From positions 3,720,001 through 3,784,000 of the forward strand of contig OZ252253.1 of assembly GCA_965249775.1 (NCBI GenBank): 64,000 nt of DNA, given 5' to 3'. Below, one piece after another: positions 44,148-52,445 of this stretch. A model generated the notes under the pieces. The model was not told the DNA's origin. It saw nothing but the letters and a program-made list of their open reading frames with translations, and searched no databases. The first letter of the stretch is position 1. Every line of letters starts with the position of its first letter. Source of the DNA: UBA822 sp965249775 (GTDB lineage Bacteria; Gemmatimonadota; Gemmatimonadetes; Longimicrobiales; Gaopeijiaceae). The position numbers and the translations under genes are program-made.

Positions 44148-45154
44148 GCGTCCCCCTCGGTGGAGAGTCGGCCCTCGAGGTGCCGATGAAGCCCGCTCGC
44201 GCCGCGATGCTCCACGTTTCTTGCTGCGATCCGGTTCGCCTGAACCATCGCCGGCTGTAGTTGATCCCCCCCTATGAGTCGGGCCAGGAAAGTGGCTCCC
44301 CAGACATCTCCGCAGCCGGTGGGATCCCCCACCGCTTCAGCGCCCTCGGTGTGTGCGATCCCACTAAGGGCGGGTCCGGGCGTCGCTACTCGATCCCGGG
44401 TGTCGGGCCAATACGAGGGATCACTGCTGAAGGCGGCATCCGCGATGTATCCGGCCCCGTTGGGGCCGAGGGTAACGGTAATCAGTTTCAGCTCGGGCCC
44501 CACGAGCTTTGCTGCCAGCGCCCACGGATCTCCCGTCGCCCGCCCGAGCAGCTCGAACTCGTCGGCGTTCATCTGCACGGCGTCGAAGCAGCGAAGCCAC
44601 TCCCCCCAGGACGGCAACTCGTGGGGAACGCGAACACCGCTCCGGCCATCGTCCAGAAAGAGCGAATGTAGATCGGCGTAGATAGGCCCGGGGAAGCCAC
44701 TTCGGAGGGAGCGAGCCGTATCCAGTTCCATCTCGAAGCCGGAGACGAAGTTTACATAGAGGGCGTCACACGTCTCCGCCAGCGGCCCGAGCTCTACCCA
44801 CAGCCAGGGAGGCACGCGACCTGTCAGGCGCTCGGTACGCCGCTCTGGCCCCGTGTAGACGAGCTCCACCCGGTTGTTCGGCTCCGGGACGACGCGGATC
44901 CCCGTCTCCACGTCGATCCTCGAAAACGACCGCAGGAATCTCCAGGCCGACTCCGCCAGGTCGGACCCAACTTTGACGATCGGTACGATCTCCCAATTGT
45001 CCGGAAGAGTCGCCTCGAAAGCCGACAAGGCGTAGGCCACTCCACCCCACTCTTCCACCTGCCCGGGCCGACCATCCCGATATCTGATCGTATCCCAAAC
45101 CAGGGTCCCGACAACTCCGAGGCGCTTGGGGGTTATGGGAGCCTCCTGGAGCAC
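44144..45154 (-). CDS. PfkB family carbohydrate kinase
   Basis: Ribokinase-type ATP-dependent sugar or nucleoside kinase, 336 residues. Opening GVVGTLVWDTIRYRDG, a substrate-facing WGGVAYALSAFEATL, and the catalytic GDPTGCGDVWGATF, a variant of DTxGAGD with the base aspartate kept. No substrate can be named. GTG start 45154 follows GGGGG by about six bases. Overlaps the SxxR hydrolase start by four bases, suggesting an operon kinase > hydrolase > amidase on the minus strand. Confidence 0.87.
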   Translation of the reverse strand: MLQEAPITPKRLGVVGTLVWDTIRYRDGRPGQVEEWGGVAYALSAFEATLPDNWEIVPIVKVGSDLAESAWRFLRSFSRIDVETGIRVVPEPNNRVELVYTGPERRTERLTGRVPPWLWVELGPLAETCDALYVNFVSGFEMELDTARSLRSGFPGPIYADLHSLFLDDGRSGVRVPHELPSWGEWLRCFDAVQMNADEFELLGRATGDPWALAAKLVGPELKLITVTLGPNGAGYIADAAFSSDPSYWPDTRDRVATPGPALSGIAHTEGAEAVGDPTGCGDVWGATFLARLIGGDQLQPAMVQANRIAARNVEHRGASGLHRHLEGRLSTEGDA

Positions 45155-45248
45155 TGTAGACCCCCGAAAAACATGTGGCGTCGCCCCCGCCGGCGGCTAT
45201 AAGCTTATCTAAATACTATTGCTTCTAATTGCGGACGCATAGTCAGCT

Positions 45249-47381
45249 TTGAGCCCTTCCGAAAAAGACGGCCCGCCGGAGCCTGCCGGTCCGACACCTC
45301 CTCCATCGGAGAAGGCGTTGTCGCGTGGGTTACGCGAATTCCTCATAGAGCTCTCGATTGCCATCCATCAGCACGGTATGTATCCCCCCGGGCATCCTGC
45401 ACTGGAGCCCGCCGCAATTCAAGTGACCGACCGGGCTACGTACCTACTGAAGGAAAGGGGCACCCTGTCGCTCGGTGCCGCCAAGGACCAACTCGTGATC
45501 GAGGGAGTGGGGACCGATGTCAACAACCCTCTCTTAAAGGAGCTCGCGGGGCGACTGCGCCGGCACCACCTGGGCGCGATCAGCTTCCATCAGGGTGTGA
45601 CCAGGCACGAGATGCTACAGTTCCTCACGCTCATGGCCGAGGAACCTGATCTGACCGGCGAGCCCTTGGGCCTGGCAGCACGCGAGCGTAGAGAACAACA
45701 GCCGAACATCCACATCCACCCGGTCGCGTACGACAGCCTCCGATTGTTGGCCGACGACGGAGTTGTCGACGAAGATGAAGAGGGCCGGGCAGCTCGCACT
45801 CGTTACGCACAGCTTTGGGTGGGACTGGCAAACGCGGCGGTGGTGCGGGCGGGGCGTGATGAGCAATCATCCGACGAGGAAGTCCACGGAGACTCAGAGG
45901 GGGCGCCGCGCGATCCGGCGACGGTCGCGCGGGCCATTTCTGAACACTCCGAGAGCGACGCATACGACCAGATGATTGTCGGTTACCTACTACAAATCGC
46001 CAAGGAACTGCGAGTCGCCAGTGGTCCCGAGGCGGTTCAACTGAACCAACGAATGGGGGAGCTGGTGGCGGCGATGGAGCCGGGCGCTCTCTCCCGGCTC
46101 CTGCAAATGGGCGGGGACACCAGACAGCGGCACCAATTCCTGACTGATGCGTCCCGGGGCTTGAACGGTGAGTCGGTTCTCCGCCTGATCGAAGCGGCTT
46201 CGCAGTCGGAAGAAAACGAGGTGTCACATCCCATGTTCCGCATGTTGGGAAAGCTCGCCCAGCATGCCGACGGAGCCCAAGGGCCACAAAAACAACACGC
46301 CCTCGAGTCTATTCAGGAACAAGTCTCCGATCTAGTTGCGGATTGGTCGGCCGAGGATCCTAACCCCCAAGGCTACAGCACGGCGCTCAGCGAGATGTCC
46401 ACCGCCGAACCCGACATCGCCACGGCGGACGTACAGATGGCCAAGGCCGAGCCAAGGCGGATCGTGGATATGGCGCTTGAAATGGATGTGGTCGGAGAGT
46501 CGGTGGCCAATGCGGTCAGGCAGCTCATAGAGACGGAAGACGCGTTCTGGTTGCTCGTCCGTGTCAACGACAACAGGTCGAGCGCCTTGACGCAGTCCCT
46601 CACCAGTAGCACAACGGAGTTCGGGAAACTCCTGCAGCACATGCTCAACAACGAGGCCGTGGATCGGTCCACGTTCGGCATGTTACTCGAACTAGTAGGA
46701 GAATCGGCCGTCGAACCGATGATGCAAGCCTTGGTTGACACGGAGTCACGACAGTTGAGGCGGTTATTGATGGATCGGCTCGTGACGCTACAACCCGACG
46801 CCGGGGCACTTGCTACCCAGCATCTCGATGATCCCCGGTGGTACGTGACGCGCAACATGTTGTGGCTCCTCAACGGAGTCGATGTAGTACCGGAGGAATT
46901 CGTGCCGGACGCCTACCTCCAGCAGGAAGATCATCGCGTGCGCTACGAGGCGCTTCGGCTCTGCACCCGCTTGGGGCGGGGTCGCGAAAGAGCCATCATC
47001 AGTGGGCTCGCCGACGCGGAAAAGAAGACGGTTCGCTTTGCCCTCAACGCGGCGCTGGTGGATTGTCCTGGCGCCGCGCTTCCCTCCGTCGCGTCCCTGG
47101 CCTTCTCAGGACCGACCGACATCCGCCTCTTGGCGGTACAGGTCCTCGAAAGCGTGGTGGGCCCGACCGCACAATCCGCACTCCTGAAAATCACCAAGTC
47201 CAAGCGAGGACTGTTCCGGCGGAAACATCCCCCCAAAGACCCGGTGTATCTCGCGGCCCTGCGGGCCCTTCACCCTTATCGCGAGGATCGACACGTGCGT
47301 TCGGTGCTCAATCTGGCTCGGCGCCGACCCGATCCCGAGATCGCAGCAGCGGCGCGACAGGGGAGCGACGGGGATGGCTGA
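45249..47381 (+). CDS. HEAT-like repeat protein sharing an N-terminal domain with HD-GYP
   Basis: A 710-residue protein, not a recognised enzyme. Residues about 25-160 form a domain with GLREFLIELSIAIHQHGMYPPGHPALEP, GTLSLGAAKDQLVIEGVGTD, and LRRHHLGAISFHQGVTRHEMLQFL; the same order appears at the start of the next gene (ALAVVALYPPGHATRL ... LAGLGMQRLEFDSSIPISLEELDALL). After a helical middle, residues about 500-690 look like HEAT/armadillo repeats (ALVDTESRQLRRLLMDRLV; EDHRVRYEALRLCTRLG). ORF overlaps the HD-GYP gene by 8 bases. Probably a scaffold or sensor feeding the c-di-GMP phosphodiesterase; this is inference from shared domain and coupling. Confidence 0.7.
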   Translation: MSPSEKDGPPEPAGPTPPPSEKALSRGLREFLIELSIAIHQHGMYPPGHPALEPAAIQVTDRATYLLKERGTLSLGAAKDQLVIEGVGTDVNNPLLKELAGRLRRHHLGAISFHQGVTRHEMLQFLTLMAEEPDLTGEPLGLAARERREQQPNIHIHPVAYDSLRLLADDGVVDEDEEGRAARTRYAQLWVGLANAAVVRAGRDEQSSDEEVHGDSEGAPRDPATVARAISEHSESDAYDQMIVGYLLQIAKELRVASGPEAVQLNQRMGELVAAMEPGALSRLLQMGGDTRQRHQFLTDASRGLNGESVLRLIEAASQSEENEVSHPMFRMLGKLAQHADGAQGPQKQHALESIQEQVSDLVADWSAEDPNPQGYSTALSEMSTAEPDIATADVQMAKAEPRRIVDMALEMDVVGESVANAVRQLIETEDAFWLLVRVNDNRSSALTQSLTSSTTEFGKLLQHMLNNEAVDRSTFGMLLELVGESAVEPMMQALVDTESRQLRRLLMDRLVTLQPDAGALATQHLDDPRWYVTRNMLWLLNGVDVVPEEFVPDAYLQQEDHRVRYEALRLCTRLGRGRERAIISGLADAEKKTVRFALNAALVDCPGAALPSVASLAFSGPTDIRLLAVQVLESVVGPTAQSALLKITKSKRGLFRRKHPPKDPVYLAALRALHPYREDRHVRSVLNLARRRPDPEIAAAARQGSDGDG

Positions 47382-48585
47382 AGGCGTCGAGTTCCTTCAG
47401 GCGCTTGCCCAGGCGCTTGCGGTGGTGGCGTTGTACCCACCCGGCCACGCGACGAGGCTGCGTGCCCTGGATGAGACATACCAACGTTTGCTGGATCTCT
47501 TTGCGGTGAACGAGCGGCCGATATTCTCGTTCCTGGGGGACGAAGTCGTTCTGGGGAAGCAACCGCTCCGGGAGCTGCGGGATTGGGAATGGAGTAGTCG
47601 CCTTGCCGGGCTTGGCATGCAGCGGCTGGAGTTCGATTCGAGTATCCCCATCTCGCTCGAGGAACTCGACGCACTCCTGGACAACATCGTCGCTCGCCTC
47701 ACGCTCCGCCCGACGGATTCGACGTCGGCCCGGCAAGAGAGAGTGACGGGCATCCGCTTCGGGACGGTGGGGGTTGGTGACGTAGTCGCGCCGGGAGAAG
47801 AGTCCGAGAAAGAAGAGGTCGAGACCCCGACTGACGTGTTCAGCCTCAGGGAGGAGGCGGAGGCGGTCGTTTGGGTCCATGACATGCTGCGGGACGGCGG
47901 CGAACTTCCCTTGATGGAAGCTGAGGCCGTCGTCCGCTCGCTCACGGTTGCCATGCACGGCGATCGGCAGATGATGCTTCCGCTATTGCAGCTCCGCCAA
48001 TTCGACGAGTACACGACGACGCATTCCTTGAACGTCAGTGTCCTGAGCATGGGACTCGCCGAGTGGCTGGGTCTCGGCGGGCGCGACGTACGCGCGGTCG
48101 GGGTGGCCGGTCTGCTGCACGACTTGGGGAAGGTGACCATTCCGAAGGAGATTCTGAACAAGCCCGGGAGGTTCGACGAGCGAGAGATGGAGATCATGAA
48201 TGCGCATCCAGTTGAGGGAGCCCGCATGATCCTCACCTCCGATCAGCAGCTGGACCTCGCGGCGGCGGTCGCGTACGAGCACCACATCATGATCGACGGC
48301 GGAGGGTATCCCTCGTTGCGGTATCCTCGTGATTGCCATTTTGCCAGCAAGCTCGTGCATGTCTGTGACGTGTACGACGCTTTGCGCACGAATCGACCCT
48401 ACCGCGATTCTTGGCCCGCCAAGAAGGTGTTGGCATACATCGAGGGAAAATCCGGGACCGAATTCGACTCGGCGCTCGCCCACGCGTTTACGGCGATGAT
48501 GGACCAGTGGGAACCTCGACTCGCCACCCTCCACGAGGGGGAGACACCGCCGGTTACTCCGCACTCCCCAGCACCGACCGACTAG
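47374..48585 (+). CDS. HD-GYP cyclic-di-GMP phosphodiesterase
   Basis: 403 residues. After the shared N-terminal domain (about 1-110) and a linker, the HD-GYP domain shows H-D at residues 249-250 in LLHDLGKVTIPKEIL, NAHPVEGARMI, AYEHHIMIDGGGYPSLRYP (HH and GYP), and CDVYDALRTNRPYRDSW. All metal ligands of the family are present, so it is likely active in hydrolysing c-di-GMP. No membrane segment. It follows the HEAT-like protein by translational overlap; the GGDEF cyclase 4 kb away supplies the opposing activity. Confidence 0.92.
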   Translation: MAEGVEFLQALAQALAVVALYPPGHATRLRALDETYQRLLDLFAVNERPIFSFLGDEVVLGKQPLRELRDWEWSSRLAGLGMQRLEFDSSIPISLEELDALLDNIVARLTLRPTDSTSARQERVTGIRFGTVGVGDVVAPGEESEKEEVETPTDVFSLREEAEAVVWVHDMLRDGGELPLMEAEAVVRSLTVAMHGDRQMMLPLLQLRQFDEYTTTHSLNVSVLSMGLAEWLGLGGRDVRAVGVAGLLHDLGKVTIPKEILNKPGRFDEREMEIMNAHPVEGARMILTSDQQLDLAAAVAYEHHIMIDGGGYPSLRYPRDCHFASKLVHVCDVYDALRTNRPYRDSWPAKKVLAYIEGKSGTEFDSALAHAFTAMMDQWEPRLATLHEGETPPVTPHSPAPTD

Positions 48586-48696
48586 AATCCCCGGCCAACG
48601 GAATAGGTTCGAGTTGCCTGGCGCCACACCCTCGGAATAGGTTGTTCCTTTCCGAGCTTCAAGAGAAGGCCTACCCCCCTCTGCAGGAGTAGTGCA

Positions 48697-49179
48697 ATGA
48701 CCCCGTCTAGAATCGCCCCTCTACGCCGCGCCGAAGTGTGCCACGCCAAACCACGCCACATCCGAGCGGCGTGGAGCTCTCGAACGAGAGCACTGGCCGC
48801 CGGTGCTCTGGCGCTCGTGCTCGCCGCGTGCGGCGATTCCACTTCAGTCCGGATCGTCGAGCCGGCCGAGGGGGCCATGGTGCCCGAGGGCAGCTCGGTG
48901 ATGGTGACGCTGGAGGTCTCAGGCTTGACGATCGCGCCCGCGGGTACGATGGACCCGGGCACAGGTCACCACCATCTGATGGTGGACCGCATACTTCCAG
49001 TGGGCGGCGTGCCGATTCCGACCTTCCCGGGTCACGTTCACATGGGTCAGGCGCAGACGGAGTACGAGCTCACAGATCTCGAACCCGGAGAGCACATGGT
49101 GATTGCCGTGATGGGCGACGGAGCGCACGTCCCACTGGATCCTTGGGTCGTCGACACAGTACGCTTCGTCGTCGAGTAG
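48697..49179 (+). CDS. DUF4399 lipoprotein
   Basis: About 160 residues including an unusual long, basic N-terminus before the signal (ALAAGALALVLAAC, lipobox LAAC). The mature domain is DUF4399-like with GTGHHHLMVDRILP, PGHVHMGQAQTEYEL and GDGAHVPLDPWVVDTV; conserved histidines suggest metal binding, but no function is established. ATG at 48697 follows GCAGGAG. A strong hairpin 55 bases after the stop ends the transcript. Confidence 0.75.
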   Translation: MTPSRIAPLRRAEVCHAKPRHIRAAWSSRTRALAAGALALVLAACGDSTSVRIVEPAEGAMVPEGSSVMVTLEVSGLTIAPAGTMDPGTGHHHLMVDRILPVGGVPIPTFPGHVHMGQAQTEYELTDLEPGEHMVIAVMGDGAHVPLDPWVVDTVRFVVE

Positions 49180-49234
49180 CCGTCTTGATGTCCCCGAACC
49201 TGGGGGCGGCTCGACGGAGAGTGTGAAACGAAAC

Positions 49235-49267
49235 GAGCGCGGAGGGGGGGCACCCCCCTCCGCGCTC
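49235..49267. terminator. Strong GC hairpin between convergent genes
   Basis: Perfect 15-bp stem (49235-49249 with 49253-49267) around a three-base loop GCA-like, followed by TTCGTACT. It lies between the DUF4399 gene (+) and the 49299-49874 lipoprotein (-), and as a near symmetric hairpin could terminate from both sides. A 10-base tandem repeat GTACTAGTCG follows at 49270-49289. Confidence 0.75.
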
Positions 49268-49298
49268 TTCGTACTAGTCGGTACTAGTCGGTGTACAT

Positions 49299-49874
49299 CT
49301 ATTCGACGAGGGGCCCTCGGTCGTCGACGAAAATAATGCGCTCAAGCGTGATCACGAATGTGGCTGGCTCGGTGCCAGCGCCAAAGTCGAAACCCCCGTC
49401 AAGGTTCCCGCTAAGCGTCAAGTCGTCGCCACTCTGGGCGAACGTAATGGCAAACTCGTCAGACGTCCCTTCGTCGAAGATTAAATCGCCGGCACCGGCA
49501 TTCTGGCAGAAATCTTCATCGCCGGCGGCGTTTATGCAGAAATTGTCCACTTCGTACTCAGGGTCAACCTCCAGGGATATCAATGAGGTGGCCGTATCGA
49601 GGGTGTCGGCATAGAAGAGGGTCTGCAAAAGGTCGCCGTTGTCGTAAATGTAAAATGTCGTTGCGGCCGTCAGGTCCACCTCCCCCGGTGTGGTCGCACG
49701 CTGGTTAAAGAGGTCTACGCTAATCGCGCCAGTCGTTGAATCGGTAACGACCCACGTTTGGACGGGCCAGGTGCCAGCGAGCTCGAGCATCTCTGGCGTC
49801 AATGTGCCCTCCACACCGCACCCGGCCATCGCGATTAGTGCCAGCGCGGAAATCGTCAGACGTCTGTTTCTCAT
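49299..49874 (-). CDS. Secreted lipoprotein with acidic beta body, function unknown
   Basis: About 191 residues. Signal peptide with lipobox ALIAMAGC; the mature protein is acidic, rich in D, T and G, with repeated beta-like segments (TGAISVDLFNQRATTPGEVDL ... ISLEVDPEYEVDNFC), and two cysteines (NFCINAAGDEDFC) that may form a disulfide. No family recognised. GGAAGG about five bases upstream of the ATG at 49874 sets the start over the frame to 49925. Confidence 0.7.
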   Translation of the reverse strand: MRNRRLTISALALIAMAGCGVEGTLTPEMLELAGTWPVQTWVVTDSTTGAISVDLFNQRATTPGEVDLTAATTFYIYDNGDLLQTLFYADTLDTATSLISLEVDPEYEVDNFCINAAGDEDFCQNAGAGDLIFDEGTSDEFAITFAQSGDDLTLSGNLDGGFDFGAGTEPATFVITLERIIFVDDRGPLVE

Positions 49875-50176
49875 CGTCGCCTTCCTTGTCATTGAGAAGT
49901 TCCTTACCGCTATGGCACTCTGCATCGATTGCGGCGAGTGCGCACCTACCCCGGCAATCTATAGGTTCCGAAAACGAGGCCGTCAAGGGCGTGCCGGCAC
50001 TCTCGGTGGCTCGCGACTTCCGAGACACGACACTGGCGGATCGCTTGGAGGTGGATATAACTAGCTGGCTCGGCACGACCTTTCAGGACACGAGCGAACC
50101 GGCGAAGGCTGGCCCTCTAGAATGGATCACGCGACGACTCCGCACACGCCGGGCCCCAGCGACCACGGACGTCACC

Positions 50177-51433
50177 ATGGCTGATCGCCGCGTCATCGTC
50201 GTGGGTGGTGGAGTGATAGGCGTGTGCTGCGCTTACTTCCTGAACAAGGGGGGCGCCCACGTGACCCTGGTCGAGCGCGACGAGATCGGTGGTGGCGCTT
50301 CGTTCGGCAACGCCGGAACCATCGCTCCGGGGCATCCGCCCCTCAACAAGCCGGGCAGAATCCGGCGCTCCCTCCTGGAACTTCTCGATCCGAAGAGCCC
50401 GCTTTACATCCCGGTGCGATGGGATCCCGGCTTGTTCAGGTGGCTATGGACGTTCCGAGGGTTCTGCACCGACCACCACCTTTCGGCGAGCATGGCTGCC
50501 TTGGCACCGCTCGGACATGCTTCTCTCGACCTGTTCGACGGCCTGGTGGCATCCGAGAATCTTGCTTGCAGCTACGAGCGTAGTGGCTATTACGAGATCT
50601 GCCGTACGAAGAAGGGACTGGCTGAAGCGACGCATGATGCGGCCATGATGCGGCAATACGACTATCACCCCCGCGAAATGGATGGAGACGAATTGAGGGA
50701 GATCGAGCCCACCATTCTCGAGGACGTCGTGGGCGGTGTTCATTTTCCGGAGGCGGCGACATGCGACCCCCATCGGTTCGTCCTCGAGCTGGCGGATCGA
50801 TCGGCCCGCCATGGAGCACGGATCGAGACCGGGCGCGGCGTCTCGGAGATCCTGAGTACCGGTGATGTGATGAGGGGCGTGCGTCTCGAGGACGGCGAGA
50901 TCTTGGACGCAGAAGCGGTGGTCCTGGCAACCGGATCCTACAGTGGGGGCCTGACGAGTAAATTCGGGCTCCGCCTTCCGGTACGAGCGGGGAAGGGCTA
51001 TCACCGGGATCTCGAGCTCGGGGATGTAGGCGCACGCCCACTGGGCATCCCTTGTGTTCTTGCCGAGACGTCCGTGTTTTGTACGCCAATGTCGGGATTC
51101 ACGCGTCTGGCCGGGACCCTCGAGTTCTCGGGTGTCAACCACGAGATGCGTCCTCGGCGTTTGGAACAGCTCACCGCTGCCGCCGAGACGTACCTGGGTG
51201 GCATCCAGGACGCGGTAATCCGCTCCGAGTGGTGCGGGCTCAGGCCGTGTACCCCGGACGGGATTCCGTACGTGGGTCCGGTCCCGGGGCAGTCCGGGCT
51301 CTTTGTAGCTACAGGACACGCGATGCTCGGGCTTACACTCGGTCCGGTGACCGGAAAACTGATCGAGGGGTACGTGCTGGAACGACCTAGTTCGCTCCCG
51401 GCGGGTGCCCTCGGACTCGAACGGCTGAGTTGA
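50177..51433 (+). CDS. FAD-dependent D-amino-acid dehydrogenase (DadA-like)
   Basis: Glycine oxidase/DadA family flavoenzyme, 418 residues. FAD dinucleotide motif VIVVGGGVIGVCCAYFLNKGG, then VERDEIGGGASFGNAGTI (typical of DadA), and C-terminal LFVATGHAMLGLTLGPVTGKL, which binds the flavin pyrophosphate. It would oxidise D-amino acids and pass electrons to the quinone pool. The frame is open from 49802 but the earlier codons overlap the opposite-strand lipoprotein; the ATG at 50177 gives the family start. Substrate range not visible. Confidence 0.9.
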   Translation: MADRRVIVVGGGVIGVCCAYFLNKGGAHVTLVERDEIGGGASFGNAGTIAPGHPPLNKPGRIRRSLLELLDPKSPLYIPVRWDPGLFRWLWTFRGFCTDHHLSASMAALAPLGHASLDLFDGLVASENLACSYERSGYYEICRTKKGLAEATHDAAMMRQYDYHPREMDGDELREIEPTILEDVVGGVHFPEAATCDPHRFVLELADRSARHGARIETGRGVSEILSTGDVMRGVRLEDGEILDAEAVVLATGSYSGGLTSKFGLRLPVRAGKGYHRDLELGDVGARPLGIPCVLAETSVFCTPMSGFTRLAGTLEFSGVNHEMRPRRLEQLTAAAETYLGGIQDAVIRSEWCGLRPCTPDGIPYVGPVPGQSGLFVATGHAMLGLTLGPVTGKLIEGYVLERPSSLPAGALGLERLS

Positions 51434-51486
51434 ATGGTTTATCGTTCTAGGGCAGTACCCTTTTACGCGGGAGACGTGAGCCTCAC

Positions 51487-52311
51487 ATGACCCCTTGGGT
51501 GACCCGGCTTCTGGTGACGAACGTGATCGTGTTCCTGGTGCTGCAGCCGGGAACGCTCCTGTATGCGCTCCTGACTCTGTTTCCCCCGGCAGTAGTGGGG
51601 CTCGACCAGGTTGCCGTCTTGGGGCCCCGTGGGGTGTACATCCCGGAGATGCCGTTCAGGCCTTGGGGGCTCTTCACGTACATGTTCTTGCACGCGGGGT
51701 TCATGCACCTGCTCCTCAACATGATCGGACTCTTCTTCTTCGGGCCGCGCCTCGAGGCGCGGTTGGGGGCGAGAGGCTTCTTGGGGCTCTACTTCCTGAG
51801 CGGTCTCGGCGGCGCGGCCTTTACATTCGCGTTCGCCTTCGGCTCTCCCGTCGTGGGGGCGTCGGCTGCGGTGTACGGCATCATCATCGGCTTTGCCATG
51901 TATTGGCCTCGGGAGCGGATCTACATCTGGGGGGTGCTGCCGGTCCAAGCTCGTTGGCTCGCAGTCTTCGTCGTGGGCATCAGCTTGTGGAGTGGGATCA
52001 CGGGGTCGGATGGCGGCACGGCACACTTCGCCCACCTGGGGGGGCTCGCGGTAGGCGCAGGGTACCTTCGTTGGCGCGACCACCGTTTGGGCAAGGATCG
52101 GCGAGACTTCCAGCGCAAGCTCCACCATTCCCCCTCGATGGAGGGATCGGACCGCGATGCCAGAAGCCGCTGGGCCTCCATCGACTTGGCATCGATACAC
52201 GACCTCAACCGGAACGAGGTGGAGGAGCTGTTGGCTCGAGTGGATCGGGAAGGTGTTGGAGCAATCTCGATTGACGAGCGCCGGTTCCTCGATCGCATGT
52301 CGGGGGGATAG
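51487..52311 (+). CDS. Rhomboid family intramembrane serine protease
   Basis: 274 residues with about six membrane segments. Catalytic serine S126 in VGASAAVYGII; catalytic histidine H183 in AHFAHLGGLAVG, giving the Ser-His dyad. The conserved HAGFMHLLLNM precedes helix 2. A C-terminal cytoplasmic tail of about 75 residues ends MSGG. It cleaves helices within the membrane; substrates unknown. ATG 51487 follows a plausible GAGACGTGAG leader. The stop sits within a run of six G (52302-52307), and the next frame begins there; see the linked finding. Confidence 0.9.
   Translation: MTPWVTRLLVTNVIVFLVLQPGTLLYALLTLFPPAVVGLDQVAVLGPRGVYIPEMPFRPWGLFTYMFLHAGFMHLLLNMIGLFFFGPRLEARLGARGFLGLYFLSGLGGAAFTFAFAFGSPVVGASAAVYGIIIGFAMYWPRERIYIWGVLPVQARWLAVFVVGISLWSGITGSDGGTAHFAHLGGLAVGAGYLRWRDHRLGKDRRDFQRKLHHSPSMEGSDRDARSRWASIDLASIHDLNRNEVEELLARVDREGVGAISIDERRFLDRMSGG
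52302..52307 (+). other. G6 run at the rhomboid stop, possible frameshift site
   Basis: Six G in a row immediately before the rhomboid TAG (52309-52311). A -1 shift here enters the frame of the following GGDEF protein and gives an in-frame hydrophobic stretch that otherwise has no normal start codon. No stimulatory pseudoknot was searched for. Could equally be a start region for non-canonical ATA/ATC initiation. Confidence 0.35.
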
Positions 52312-52445
52312 CGATCCAGTCGGGGCTCATCGCCGTCCTCGGCTGGCTGTGGCCGGGCGCTGTCCTGTTCCTCACCGGGGTCTGGTTCGCCACCACGTGG
52401 GGAGATGCCACGTGGTTCACCCAGGCGGTCCCCCTCTACTCTCCG

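Noticed and set aside
49270..49289. GTACTAGTCG tandem repeat after the terminator
   Set aside because: Only two ten-base copies with no gene or element link; likely chance or minor duplication.
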